Source of the DNA: Gleimia coleocanis DSM 15436 | GTDB taxonomy: Bacteria; Actinomycetota; Actinomycetes; Actinomycetales; Actinomycetaceae | Length of the DNA stretch: 64,000 nucleotides | Reading direction: 5' to 3' | Assembly (NCBI RefSeq): GCF_000159015.1 | Contig: NZ_DS999543.1 | Location: 372,001-436,000, forward strand | Shown: one piece after another, positions 17,065 to 26,318 of the stretch | Layout: every line of letters starts with the position of its first letter | Numbering within the stretch: position 1 is the stretch's first letter | The notes under the pieces: generated by a model | Seen by the model: the letters and a program-made list of their open reading frames with translations, nothing else | Told to the model about the DNA's origin: nothing | The model's database searches: none | Position numbers and translations under genes: made by a program

Positions 17065-17919
17065 ATGCTTAAAGTAATCGGTTGTAATAACCACTTGGGG
17101 GAAACTGCCCCTGGATTAGCTGGTAACCTCACCCGCTTGCAGGAACTCAACCCGCAGCTGGATTTAGAAGTAGTCGCTGAAACAGTTTGTGAACATGTAA
17201 AGAATGATCCACGTTTGAAGAACTTTGAATCAGTTGTAGCTACTTCTGAAAACTTAGCTAAAGTTTCTCAGGAAAAACATGCTGAGAAGCTAACCCCTCT
17301 GCATATTTTGGGTGATCACGCAGCTGCCATGGGAACTGTAGCTGCTGCTTCTGCTTCAGTAGAAACCTTAGGGGTAATCTGGATTGACGCGCACGCTGAT
17401 ATTAATACTGAAAGCACGACGCCTTCAGGACATATTCACGGTATGCCAATCGCTGCGTTGTTGGGGATTACTGAATCTGTGGAATTAAACGATCTGCATT
17501 TTGCTGGCCCGAAGTTTAAGCCAGAGCATATGGTTTATATTGGGTTGCGTGACGTTGATCCAGGTGAAAAAGTTTACTTAGAGAAACTGGGGATTTTGCA
17601 CTACTACTGGGATGAAGTAGTAGAACGTGGGTTAGCAGCCTGTTTGGAAGAGATTGTCAAACATTTCCAGGCAGTTGATCGAGTGCACGTTTCATTGGAC
17701 TTAGATTCTATGGATCCTGAGTTGATTCCGGGAGTGAGTGTGCCTGTGCCAGGAGGGTTCACACCAGCGGATACACACCAGATTTTACGCGCGCTGTTGG
17801 AAAATACCTCTGTTTGTTCTTTGGATTTAGTTGAATATAATCCAGAACTAGATGTTGATGACGTAAGTGCAAAATATGTTTTGGAAACGGTAGAGCTAAT
17901 CCGCGAATACTACAAGTAA
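17065..17919 (+). CDS. Arginase (ureohydrolase family)
   Basis: This 284-residue binuclear-manganese hydrolase carries the metal ligands H85 (LGDHAAAMGT), D108, H110 and D112 (WIDAHADINT), and D212 and D214 (SLDLDSMDP). The TTPSGHIHGMP segment after the second metal motif fits arginase, which splits arginine into ornithine and urea, better than agmatinase. A GAGGAG site precedes the ATG. It converges with a stand-alone murE across a two-hairpin repeat. Ornithine produced here could feed peptidoglycan if the organism uses ornithine, as some related genera do; that is speculative. Confidence 0.88.
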   Translation: MLKVIGCNNHLGETAPGLAGNLTRLQELNPQLDLEVVAETVCEHVKNDPRLKNFESVVATSENLAKVSQEKHAEKLTPLHILGDHAAAMGTVAAASASVETLGVIWIDAHADINTESTTPSGHIHGMPIAALLGITESVELNDLHFAGPKFKPEHMVYIGLRDVDPGEKVYLEKLGILHYYWDEVVERGLAACLEEIVKHFQAVDRVHVSLDLDSMDPELIPGVSVPVPGGFTPADTHQILRALLENTSVCSLDLVEYNPELDVDDVSAKYVLETVELIREYYK

Positions 17920-17936
17920 CTTTAAGGAAAAGCAGT

Positions 17937-18031
17937 TTTGGGGTAGGTTTTATCAAAAAACCTACCCCAAAGTACTGTTTGCTGTAGATAATTTCAGATT
18001 AGGGGGTATTTTTCATAAAATACATACCCTA
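17937..18031. repeat. Two-hairpin repeat element, copy A
   Basis: A perfect 15-bp hairpin (17937-17951 with 17957-17971, core GGGGTAGGTTTT) is followed after about 30 bases by a weaker hairpin (18001-18030, GGGTA...TACCC with inner GTATTTT/AAAATAC). The 95-base arrangement recurs in reverse orientation at 44298-44392. Lying between the convergent arginase and murE genes, it can serve as terminator. Confidence 0.65.
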
Positions 18032-18060
18032 AAGTTATAGATAAGTGTGGATTCCTTGCG

Positions 18061-19521
18061 CTACAGGTTTAGAGCACCTCTAACAATTTCTACATCAGAC
18101 GGATACGGAACTGCTTTACCGTGAATCTTATGAGTGGTTTCATCACCCTTGCCCACAAAAAGAATCACAGTTTTACCCTCAACTAGAGATAGCGCATACG
18201 CGAAAGATTCCACCCGGTCATCTACGATAGAAACCGGAGTGTGTTTCACATTCTTCGCGATGTCTGCAGAGATTTCTGAAACTGGTTCTGCATTTGGATC
18301 TTCCATCGTTAAGATAATGTGATCTGCGTACTCGTCAGAAACTTCTGCCAAATCAACGCGCCGGTTTAAAGCTTTATGACCTGGGCATCCAAAAATAATA
18401 ATTTTTTTAAAGCCGGGGAAAGACTCTTCACAAGACTGGAAAAGACGTTCGTAGCTGAGACGGTTATGTGCGTAATCAACGATAGTAACTAAATTAGGAT
18501 TCTCACCGATGAAGAGTTCCATGCGTCCGGGAACACGAATTTCAGAAAGTGCTTCTTTAATAGCAGTAAACGGAATCCCATAATGGCGAGCTACCGCAAT
18601 TGCTGCCAAAGCGTTTTCTACGTTAAACAGCCCAGAAATACCAAGGTCTATTTCTTCACCAGACACCTGAAACTTAATAGAGTAACCGTCAGTGCTGATA
18701 TTAGTTGCACAGAAATCCGCAGCCGGGTTAGAAGCAGAGATGGTTGTTACCGTTACATGTGCGGGAATCGCAGCTAAAACACGATCGATTTCAGCAGAAT
18801 CTAAGTTAATTACCAGGTGCTTAACCTGCTTAAAAAGCATCAGTTTAGATTGGAAATAATCTTCAAAATCTGGGTGTTCAATAGCTGAAATATGATCCTT
18901 ATCTATGTTTAGGAATACACCTACATCAAAGAGAACTCCGCCGACGCGGTGGTATTTTAACCCCTGGGAGGAAACCTCCATAGTTACGAAAGGTAAAGCA
19001 CTTTGTCGAGCATTATGGAAGTGTTCAAAAAGTTCCAGTGGCTCTGGAGTAGTTAGGCTGGATTCTTCATTTACGATACCGTCGTAGGTGTTGATGGAAG
19101 AAATAATTCCACTGGTTTTACCTGTGTTAGCCAGGTATGTATCTAAAATCCGCTGTAGGAAAATAGTGGTAGTGGATTTTCCTTTAGTGCCGGTGATGCC
19201 GGTTAGTTGGAAAGCTGCAAACGGGGTAGTGTAAAACGCGTTAGCTAGTTTAGGGATCGCCACGCGAATATCCTTTACCTGAATCCACGCTGCAGCAACG
19301 GGGTAAGCAACTTCAGAAATATAGGCGAGCGCGCCATTTTCTATGGCTTCTTCCAGGTAGGCGACATTGAATTTTGCGCCTTTGCAAACGAAAAGAGCTC
19401 CGGGAATAACCTTTTTAGAGTTATAGGAAACCTGGGTGAAAACTTGGTTAGTGAGTGTGTCTGCGATGAGTTCAGTGGCGAGTGCTGCTCGCACTTGGGT
19501 GACATTCAGTGACAAATCCAT
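18061..19521 (-). CDS. murE: UDP-N-acetylmuramyl-tripeptide synthetase (MurE), Lys/Orn type
   Basis: This 486-residue Mur ligase adds the third amino acid to UDP-MurNAc-Ala-Glu. The ATP-binding motif GTKGKST is at residues 111-117, with Mur-family VSSQGL and IVDYAH segments further on. The position that selects the amino acid reads EDPN (407-410) instead of the DNPR of diaminopimelate-adding enzymes. Lysine-type enzymes are known to have D(D,N)P(N,A) there, so a basic L-amino acid (Lys or Orn) is expected. The gene stands alone rather than in a division/cell-wall cluster. Start is ATG at 19521. Confidence 0.87.
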   Translation of the reverse strand: MDLSLNVTQVRAALATELIADTLTNQVFTQVSYNSKKVIPGALFVCKGAKFNVAYLEEAIENGALAYISEVAYPVAAAWIQVKDIRVAIPKLANAFYTTPFAAFQLTGITGTKGKSTTTIFLQRILDTYLANTGKTSGIISSINTYDGIVNEESSLTTPEPLELFEHFHNARQSALPFVTMEVSSQGLKYHRVGGVLFDVGVFLNIDKDHISAIEHPDFEDYFQSKLMLFKQVKHLVINLDSAEIDRVLAAIPAHVTVTTISASNPAADFCATNISTDGYSIKFQVSGEEIDLGISGLFNVENALAAIAVARHYGIPFTAIKEALSEIRVPGRMELFIGENPNLVTIVDYAHNRLSYERLFQSCEESFPGFKKIIIFGCPGHKALNRRVDLAEVSDEYADHIILTMEDPNAEPVSEISADIAKNVKHTPVSIVDDRVESFAYALSLVEGKTVILFVGKGDETTHKIHGKAVPYPSDVEIVRGALNL

Positions 19522-19616
19522 AGTGCTAATGGTACTACTGCCTCAGGAAAAACGGGGGATTAAAGTATGCTTATCAGATGGTAGTCGATCTTTACCGGAA
19601 ACGAGGAGAAGAACTT

Positions 19617-20486
19617 ATGTGGGACCGTTACGGTAGTGATATTTTGAAACAGGATCCGCATCGAGAGGGGGCATTTGCTACCCGCCCTCGGTCACAAAAA
19701 ATGCCTGCCGAACCGGGGTTAGTGGTGGAAGAACCCAGCTCAGGTTTCGTAGGGGCAGTGGTGCGTGTTGAAAAGTCCGGGGGAATGCACCTGGTGGAGT
19801 TAGAGGACCGGCGGGGGAATCGGCGTAGTTTTCCATTGGGACCGGGTTTTTGGGTGGATGGGAAACCTGTTGAATTAACAGTGTGGATTCCAATGCAGGT
19901 GGAAAATAATCCTGCTGTGACGGCTTCAGGGTCGCGTGCTGTGAAGTTGGATAGAGCGCGTGTTGCTCGACAATCGCGTATTTTTGTTGAGGGAACTCAT
20001 GACGCTGAGCTAGTTGAAAAGGTTTGGGGAGATGACCTGCGGGTTGAAGGCGTGGTTGTTGAATACCTGCAGGGCATTGACCACTTAGAAGCTGTACTGG
20101 AAGTCTTTGGGCCAACCCGGCAGGCTCGTGTGGGAGTGTTAGTTGATCACTTGGTTCCCGGTTCTAAAGAGTCTCGGATTGCCCAGGTTGTAGAGGCGCG
20201 TTGGCCGGATTCAGTACGTGTTTTAGGGCACCCATTTGTTGATATTTGGCAGGCTGTGAAACCAGTGCGGGTGGGATTGAAAGCCTGGCCGGAGGTTCCC
20301 CGCGGGACGGATATTAAGGTGGGGACTTTGCGGGCGTTGGGATTACCAGCGGTTACGAAAGAAGATATTGGTTTAGGTTGGAAAGCGATTTTAGGGCGTG
20401 TGCGTAACTATCAGGATTTAGAACCGGCTTTGCTAGGGCGGGTTGAAGAACTTATTGATTTTGTGACGGAATCTGAGGCTTGCTGA
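19617..20486 (+). CDS. DUF3097 family protein
   Basis: This 289-residue protein matches the actinobacterial DUF3097 family, usually found next to hrcA as here. I chose the ATG at 19617 (MWDRYGSDIL) because an ACGAGGAGAAGAAC site lies just upstream. The first 100 residues look like a small beta domain (VEKSGGMHLVELEDRRG). The rest begins with RIFVEGTHDAELVEKVWGDD and later has ARVGVLVDHLVPGSKESR. That spacing of an acidic EG-D and a later hydrophobic strand with Asp resembles a Toprim-like fold, which I offer as inference. The molecular function is unknown. Confidence 0.82.
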   Translation: MWDRYGSDILKQDPHREGAFATRPRSQKMPAEPGLVVEEPSSGFVGAVVRVEKSGGMHLVELEDRRGNRRSFPLGPGFWVDGKPVELTVWIPMQVENNPAVTASGSRAVKLDRARVARQSRIFVEGTHDAELVEKVWGDDLRVEGVVVEYLQGIDHLEAVLEVFGPTRQARVGVLVDHLVPGSKESRIAQVVEARWPDSVRVLGHPFVDIWQAVKPVRVGLKAWPEVPRGTDIKVGTLRALGLPAVTKEDIGLGWKAILGRVRNYQDLEPALLGRVEELIDFVTESEAC

Positions 20487-20507
20487 GACTAAAGAAACAC
20501 CTCAAAG

Positions 20508-20534
20508 TTAGCAGTCAAATGCAGAGAGTGCTAG
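20508..20534. promoter_or_regulatory. CIRCE element (HrcA operator)
   Basis: TTAGCAGTC-N9-GAGTGCTAG matches the CIRCE consensus TTAGCACTC-N9-GAGTGCTAA with one mismatch per arm. It lies 39 bases upstream of hrcA, as expected for autoregulation of the hrcA-dnaJ operon. Confidence 0.92.
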
Positions 20535-20572
20535 ATTTGAATAGTTAGGAAACAACTAGGAACGGAGAGGAA

Positions 20573-21574
20573 ATGAGCACTGCTGATCGACGCTTAGACG
20601 TACTACGAGCCATCGTCTCAGACTACGTTTCCACTCGTGAACCAGTTGGTTCTAAAACGCTGGTAGAACGCTATGACCTGGGTGTCAGCCCCGCGACCAT
20701 CCGCAATGATATGGCGGTGCTTGAAGAAGAAGGACTCATCTACCAGCCACATACCTCTGCTGGGCGCGTCCCCACCCCCGCCGGATACCGACTTTTCGTA
20801 GACCGGCTAGCACAAGTAAAACCACTATCTGCTCCCGAACGCGCAGCCATTGAACAATTCCTCGAAAACGCAGTTAGCGTAGACGAAATTGTGGAACGTA
20901 CCGTGCGTCTCATGGCACAGCTAACCCGCCAGGTTGCAGTTGTCCAATACCCCCAGTACGCGCAAACAAAACTCGTTTGTGTAGAACTAGTAGACCTGGG
21001 AGAACGACGTTTAATGGTCGTAGCCATTACCGATGACGGAAATGTGGAACGCAGGACCCTTAGCGGCTACGAAATCTCAACTGAAAACCTGAATCAGTTG
21101 AAACTCACTCTCAGTAAACTTTGCGTAGGGAAAACCCCACTGGAAATCGAAACAATCCTTCAGGCTACTTTAGTTGAATGGCAAAATCCTGCAGAACAAG
21201 TCATTGGAAAAACTTTGCTAGAACTTACTAAAGGTGAAACAGAACACCGTATGGTCATAGCAGGAACCGCAAACTTAGCAAGAGCAGAAATCGACTTCCA
21301 GCGCTCCATCGTGCCCGTGCTCGATGCCCTCGAAGAACAAGTATCCTTGTTGCGTCTCTTCTCTGGAGTGACCCCCAACCAAGTGAGTGTCTCAATTGGC
21401 GCAGAAAACCACCATGACGGACTAATAGAAACTTCCATCGTAGCTGGAAAATACGGAACGCAAACCACTTCCGCACACCTGGCAGTCGTTGGACCTGTAC
21501 GCATGGACTACGGTGCAGCCATGAGTACAGTACAATCTCTCAGTGCCTACCTATCCCACTACTTACAGAAATAA
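20573..21574 (+). CDS. hrcA: Heat-inducible transcription repressor HrcA
   Basis: This 333-residue repressor binds CIRCE elements and is kept active by GroEL. The N-terminal winged helix-turn-helix is seen in RRLDVLRAIVSDYVSTREPVGSKTL and SPATIRNDMAVLEEEGL, followed by the HrcA-typical HTSAGRVPTPAGYRLFVDRL. The effector-binding domain is full length and ends in the conserved GPVRMDYGAAMSTVQSL. Start is ATG at 20573 with an ACGGAGAGGAA site. A CIRCE element is directly upstream. It leads a dense gene run that continues through dnaJ to uppS. Confidence 0.97.
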   Translation: MSTADRRLDVLRAIVSDYVSTREPVGSKTLVERYDLGVSPATIRNDMAVLEEEGLIYQPHTSAGRVPTPAGYRLFVDRLAQVKPLSAPERAAIEQFLENAVSVDEIVERTVRLMAQLTRQVAVVQYPQYAQTKLVCVELVDLGERRLMVVAITDDGNVERRTLSGYEISTENLNQLKLTLSKLCVGKTPLEIETILQATLVEWQNPAEQVIGKTLLELTKGETEHRMVIAGTANLARAEIDFQRSIVPVLDALEEQVSLLRLFSGVTPNQVSVSIGAENHHDGLIETSIVAGKYGTQTTSAHLAVVGPVRMDYGAAMSTVQSLSAYLSHYLQK

Positions 21575-21601
21575 TCGAAGCGAAAACAGGAAGAAACCAA
21601 A

Positions 21602-22711
21602 GTGAACGAAGACTACTACGAAATCCTGGGTGTCTCCCGCGACGCCAGCGCCGACGAAATCAAAAAGGCCTACCGAAAGCTCTCTCGCAAACTCCACCCA
21701 GACATCGCAGGTAAAGAAACTGAAGAAGAATTTAAGAAAGTTACCGTAGCATACGACACCCTCTCAAACCCAGAGAAACGTCGCGCCTACGATATGGGCG
21801 GAGCAAACCCACTGGGAGGCATGGGAGGAAGCCCATTCGGTTTCGGAGACATTTTCGAAACCTTCTTCGGAGCAGCCGGCTACGGTGGGCCAACCCCACG
21901 CGGTCGCCGCGGTAAAGATATGCTGACCGCCGTTGAACTTAACCTTAACGAAATCGCTTTCGGAGTTGAAAAAGAATTAACTCTCGACACCTACATACGA
22001 TGCGGGACCTGTAATGGTAGTTGCTGTGCCCCAGGTACAGCTCCTAAAACCTGCACCGCCTGTAACGGTGCCGGGGCAGTACGCATGCAACAGCGCACAA
22101 TCCTCGGTAACGTCATGACCACTGCACCATGTCACACTTGTGAAGGGTACGGTAACGTCATCACCACCCCCTGCGTAGACTGTAACGCTAATGGGCGCGT
22201 ACGCACTAAACGCAACATTAAAGTAGACATTCCCGCAGGCGTAGAAAACGGTACTCGTATTCGCCTCACCAACCAAGCAGAAGTAGGACCCGGAGGTGGT
22301 CCTGCCGGTGATCTTTACGTGGAAGTCCGCGAACAGCGCCACCCGGTATTTACTCGCTTCGGAAACGACCTGGTAGCTACCGTAACCATCCCATTTACGG
22401 CGGCAGTACTAGGTACCCAAATTAACCTTGAAACCCTCGACGGTCCACGTACCCTCACCGTAGAATCCGGAGCACAACCATTCGACGAAATCGTGCTACC
22501 CAGCCACGGCATCACCTACCTACACCGTGCGACCCGAGGCGACCTAAAAGTGAAACTAAATATCGAAACACCCCGTCACCTCAGCGAAGAAGAAAAAGAA
22601 CTTGTCCGCCAACTAGCTAAACTACGCGGAGAAGACAACTTTGAAGCCACACCAGAACACGCCAGTTCCGGATTCTTCGCTACTCTTAAAGAAAAATTCG
22701 CGAACCTCTAA
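21602..22711 (+). CDS. dnaJ: Chaperone DnaJ
   Basis: This 369-residue co-chaperone stimulates DnaK. The J-domain has the HPD motif at residues 32-34, followed by a Gly/Phe-rich linker (GGMGGSPFGFGD), four zinc-binding CxxC motifs and the C-terminal substrate domains. All eight zinc-coordinating cysteines remain, but two of the four CxxCxGxG motifs are altered: the first reads CGTCNGSC and the fourth CVDCNANG. It starts at GTG 21602, 27 bases after hrcA, and should share CIRCE control. No grpE or dnaK is beside it, which is the usual actinobacterial arrangement for this second dnaJ copy. Confidence 0.96.
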   Translation: MNEDYYEILGVSRDASADEIKKAYRKLSRKLHPDIAGKETEEEFKKVTVAYDTLSNPEKRRAYDMGGANPLGGMGGSPFGFGDIFETFFGAAGYGGPTPRGRRGKDMLTAVELNLNEIAFGVEKELTLDTYIRCGTCNGSCCAPGTAPKTCTACNGAGAVRMQQRTILGNVMTTAPCHTCEGYGNVITTPCVDCNANGRVRTKRNIKVDIPAGVENGTRIRLTNQAEVGPGGGPAGDLYVEVREQRHPVFTRFGNDLVATVTIPFTAAVLGTQINLETLDGPRTLTVESGAQPFDEIVLPSHGITYLHRATRGDLKVKLNIETPRHLSEEEKELVRQLAKLRGEDNFEATPEHASSGFFATLKEKFANL

Positions 22712-22727
22712 AACTAAAAGGTGAAAG

Positions 22728-23474
22728 ATGACTGCACCCGTCTATTTCCACGACGACTTTACTGGCCTTGAAGTAGGCAAGCCCTTCACCTTCACCGGTA
22801 GTGAAGCCCACCATGCCTGCGTCATGCGCGTTGCGCCCGGTGAAGAAATCCACCTCGTAGACGGACACGGGCTACGTGTAATCAGCGAAGTCATCTCTGC
22901 TGCAGATAAAAGCGTCACCGTACGCCCTCGGGAAATAAAAAACGAAACCAGTATTCGACCCGTAACCACCCTGGTCCAAGCCCTGGCAAAAGGCGGACGC
23001 GACGAACAAGCCGTGGAAATGGCCACCGAAGTAGGCATCGACAAAGTTATTGCCTGGCAATCCCAACGCACAATCGTCAAATGGGAAGGCAAAAAACAAG
23101 GGAAAAACCTGGAAAAATGGAGCAACCTCTTAAAAGCTGCCACCAAACAATCCCGGCGCTCCCGCATCCCCACAGTGGACTACGCGGAAAGCACCAAGAG
23201 CCTCCTAAACAAACTTACAGACGCCAAACTCCTGGTACTACACGAAAGCGGTGAACACACGCTCGAACAAATCCCCACCGAGTGGTTCGACACTACTGAA
23301 ATCGCTCTCATCGTCGGACCCGAAGGTGGTATCACCGAAGCTGAACTAGCAGCCTTCACCGCGCAAGGCGCACAAATCGTCCGCATCGGAAATACCGTAA
23401 TGCGTTCCTCCACCGCCGGAACCGTTGCCCTAGCCCTCGTCAATTATCTAAGCGGGCGGTACAATCAGAACTAA
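22728..23474 (+). CDS. rsmE: 16S rRNA (uracil-1498-N3)-methyltransferase RsmE
   Basis: This 248-residue SPOUT-class enzyme methylates U1498 of 16S rRNA. Its C-terminal knot motifs are LIVGPEGGITEAEL and RIGNTVMRSSTAGTVAL; the second reads RSSTA where many homologues have RxETA. The N-terminal PUA-like domain includes FTGSEAHHACVMRV. The stop codon overlaps the phoH start by one base, so translation is coupled. Its place after dnaJ is conserved across Gram-positive bacteria. Confidence 0.95.
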   Translation: MTAPVYFHDDFTGLEVGKPFTFTGSEAHHACVMRVAPGEEIHLVDGHGLRVISEVISAADKSVTVRPREIKNETSIRPVTTLVQALAKGGRDEQAVEMATEVGIDKVIAWQSQRTIVKWEGKKQGKNLEKWSNLLKAATKQSRRSRIPTVDYAESTKSLLNKLTDAKLLVLHESGEHTLEQIPTEWFDTTEIALIVGPEGGITEAELAAFTAQGAQIVRIGNTVMRSSTAGTVALALVNYLSGRYNQN

Positions 23475-24517
23475 TGAGTGAAAATACAAACCTCGAAACG
23501 AACCTGGCATACGACCAGTCCGTCAGCACCATTATCACCATCCCCACAAACCTTGACCCCGTCACTGTGCTGGGCTCCGCTGACCAAGTACTTCGCAGCC
23601 TCGAAAAAGGCTTCCCAAGTGTAAAAGTACACTCTTTGGGACACGAAATCACTATCACTGGTTCAGCCAACAATGTTCAAACCGTAGCCGACCTGGTACG
23701 CGAACTGATTTCCCTAGCGCGTTCAGGACAATACTTAAACTCCGCCACCGTCGAACACGCCATCGGACTGCTTTCGCAAACCGGAACCTCATCCACTCTA
23801 AATGAGTCCATCCTAAATGTACGGGGACGCGTAATCCGCGCGAAAACCCCCGGACAACAACGCTACGTAGACATGATCGAAGAAAACACAGTAGTCTTCG
23901 GCATTGGGCCAGCCGGTACTGGTAAAACCTATCTAGCGATGGCAATGGCAGTAAACGCTTTACTCACCGGGCAAGTACGTCGCATTATCCTCACCCGCCC
24001 AGCTGTAGAAGCAGGCGAATCCCTAGGCTTCTTACCCGGTACACTCACCGAAAAGATTGACCCATATCTGCGTCCCCTCTACGATGCATTAAATGACATG
24101 GTAGATGCCGAAGCGCTACCACGATTACTGGCAGCAGGCACTATTGAAGTGGCGCCCCTGGCATATATGCGAGGACGAACTCTCAACGACGCTTTCATCA
24201 TTTTGGACGAAGCCCAAAATACCACGCAGTCACAGATGAAAATGTTCCTGACTCGATTAGGCTTCCGCTCTAAAGTAGTAGTAACCGGTGACGCATCCCA
24301 GGTAGACCTACCAGGCAATACTAAGTCGGGTTTACAAACCGCCTATGATATTTTGCAAGGCATTGATGGAATCGAGTTCTGTGCCCTCTCATCTGCAGAT
24401 GTGGTTCGCCATAAGCTTGTCGGCGATATCATTGACGCATATCAGCGTTGGGACCAGCAGCATCCTGAACCACAGTACCGCGCCTCTGGACGTGGAGCTT
24501 ATCGGAGGAAATCATGA
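23474..24517 (+). CDS. PhoH-like ATPase (YbeZ)
   Basis: This 347-residue ATPase has Walker [12 protein letters not shown] and Walker [16 protein letters not shown], followed by [12 protein letters not shown], the hallmarks of the PhoH/YbeZ family. An N-terminal KH-like domain (about residues 15-90) precedes it. YbeZ works with the endonuclease YbeY in rRNA maturation and RNA quality control, and the ybeY gene overlaps its stop codon by four bases. It is part of the hrcA-uppS gene run. Confidence 0.94.
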   Translation: MSENTNLETNLAYDQSVSTIITIPTNLDPVTVLGSADQVLRSLEKGFPSVKVHSLGHEITITGSANNVQTVADLVRELISLARSGQYLNSATVEHAIGLLSQTGTSSTLNESILNVRGRVIRAKTPGQQRYVDMIEENTVVFGIGPAGTGKTYLAMAMAVNALLTGQVRRIILTRPAVEAGESLGFLPGTLTEKIDPYLRPLYDALNDMVDAEALPRLLAAGTIEVAPLAYMRGRTLNDAFIILDEAQNTTQSQMKMFLTRLGFRSKVVVTGDASQVDLPGNTKSGLQTAYDILQGIDGIEFCALSSADVVRHKLVGDIIDAYQRWDQQHPEPQYRASGRGAYRRKS

Positions 24518-25023
24518 CTATTGAAGTAGCAAATGAAACTGAATACCAGGTAGATATTGATGAATTTCGTGCGGTAGTTGAGTTCGTCCTCGCGCAGATG
24601 CATGTTTCCACTGAAGCTGAACTGGCACTGATGTTCATTGAGCCAGAGCCAATGGAAGAACTACACATTAAATGGATGGACCTGCCAGGGCCAACGGACG
24701 TCATGAGCTTCCCCATGGACGAACTGCGTCCCGGCACCCCCGGACGCGTCACTCCACCGGGCACACTGGGAGATATTGTTATTTGCCCAACTGTTGCCGC
24801 AGCCCAAGCTTTAAAAGCCGGACACTCTGCCGCAGAGGAAATGCTACTGCTGACAGTACATGGGGTATTGCACTTACTTGGCTATGACCACGTAGAACCT
24901 GAAGAAGAAAAAGTAATGTTCGAGCTACAGCGTAAACTGTTGCTCACTTTCTTAGCTGAGCGGCCAACTTTCGCTGGCAAGATTACGATTGATCCTCCTT
25001 TGAAGAGTGGGGAAGAGAGCTAA
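24514..25023 (+). CDS. ybeY: Endoribonuclease YbeY
   Basis: This 169-residue metal-dependent endoribonuclease takes part in 16S rRNA 3'-end maturation. The zinc-binding signature [11 protein letters not shown] is intact with all three histidines, and the upstream segment [10 protein letters not shown] is conserved. It overlaps phoH by four bases (ATGA) and is followed after five bases by a CorC-like gene. Length is typical. Confidence 0.96.
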   Translation: MTIEVANETEYQVDIDEFRAVVEFVLAQMHVSTEAELALMFIEPEPMEELHIKWMDLPGPTDVMSFPMDELRPGTPGRVTPPGTLGDIVICPTVAAAQALKAGHSAAEEMLLLTVHGVLHLLGYDHVEPEEEKVMFELQRKLLLTFLAERPTFAGKITIDPPLKSGEES

Positions 25024-25028
25024 AACCT

Positions 25029-26318
25029 ATGAATACCGTTCCCCTGGGGCTGCTGATTACGCTTTCCGTATTAGTAGTGATTGTTGCGGGAATTTCAGTA
25101 GCTGCTGAAACGGCTTTACAACGTTTAAGCCGGGCAGCAGTCGATGACCTGGTTGAAGCGGGAAAGCCTCGGGCACGCCGGTTAGAAAAACTGGTAGATG
25201 ACCGTAAACGAGCTGTGCTTTCCACGCGTTCTTGGAGACTGATTTTCCAAACTCTTTCCACGGTGGCTCTCACCCTGGTGGTGGCTTCCTTAATTTCTCA
25301 CTGGTGGTTGGTGCTGCTGGTATCAATCGCGATTAACTGGGCAATTGTGTACCTGTTCGTCTCATTGATTCCCACCCGTTTAGCGATTCGTAACCCAGAG
25401 TCAGTGGCACTACTGCTTACTCCGCTTCTCGAACTCTACCTACAGGGTTCTAAAGCCTGGGATCCTTTTATTTCCCTATTGCAGAAACTGGTACCAGCTT
25501 CGGAACAAACTGATGCTGAAGCTCGCGCAGAAATGGTTGAAGAAATGCGTGAGGTAGTGGACGAAGTAGGGGAAACCAGCGGTTTCGAAGAAGAAGACCG
25601 CGAAATGCTTCGTTCCGTTTTTGAACTCGGCTACACCCTGGTGCGGGAAGTTATGGTGCCGCGCACGGAAATGGTTACTATCGCCGCGGAAACAACTATA
25701 GATGAAGCTTTGGACTTATTCGTAACCTCAGGTTACTCGCGTATCCCAGTGATTGAAGATGATATCGATGATATTGTCGGGATCGTTTACTTCAAGGACG
25801 TGATTTCACGTTTGCGCCGCCGGCCGGACGATAAACAGGTACCAGTGCGTAATGTTTGCCGTGAGCCACGTTTCGTCCCTGAAGTCGTTTTGGCAGATGA
25901 CGAGCTACGCCAAATGCAGGCTTCCCGCGTGCACCTAGCATTGGTTGTCGATGAATACGGTGGTATCGCGGGCCTGGTTACGATTGAGGACTTGCTAGAA
26001 GAAATCGTGGGCGAGCTTACCGACGAACACGACCGTAACGTAACCCAACCGGAAGAGATTTCCGAGGGCGTTTGGCGAGTGCCTGCCCGGTTCTCTCTGT
26101 GGGAGCTAGGCGAGCTTTTGGGAGTTGAACTTGAAGATGAAGACGTGGACTCAGTCGGTGGTTATTTAGCGAAACTCCTTGGAAAAGTGCCACTTCCAGG
26201 GGATAGCGCTGAAACAGACGATATTATGATTACAGCAGAGGAAGCCGTGGGGCGTCGCCGACAGGTAGGCACCGTCGTCGCTACTCGTAAAACAGAAGCA
26301 GAAAGTGAAGCAGAATAA
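25029..26318 (+). CDS. CNNM/CorC-HlyC family membrane protein with CBS domains
   Basis: This 429-residue protein has an N-terminal DUF21-type membrane domain (about residues 1-135), a pair of CBS domains (about 200-335, with VMVPRTEMVTI, GYSRIPVIEDDIDDIVGIVYFKDVI and HLALVVDEYGGIAGLVTIEDLLEEI) and a C-terminal CorC_HlyC domain. Family members are implicated in Mg2+ or Co2+ efflux and corrinoid or ion homeostasis; older names such as hemolysin are misleading. The gene sits between ybeY and era, its usual actinobacterial position, and its stop overlaps the era start by one base. Confidence 0.93.
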   Translation: MNTVPLGLLITLSVLVVIVAGISVAAETALQRLSRAAVDDLVEAGKPRARRLEKLVDDRKRAVLSTRSWRLIFQTLSTVALTLVVASLISHWWLVLLVSIAINWAIVYLFVSLIPTRLAIRNPESVALLLTPLLELYLQGSKAWDPFISLLQKLVPASEQTDAEARAEMVEEMREVVDEVGETSGFEEEDREMLRSVFELGYTLVREVMVPRTEMVTIAAETTIDEALDLFVTSGYSRIPVIEDDIDDIVGIVYFKDVISRLRRRPDDKQVPVRNVCREPRFVPEVVLADDELRQMQASRVHLALVVDEYGGIAGLVTIEDLLEEIVGELTDEHDRNVTQPEEISEGVWRVPARFSLWELGELLGVELEDEDVDSVGGYLAKLLGKVPLPGDSAETDDIMITAEEAVGRRRQVGTVVATRKTEAESEAE

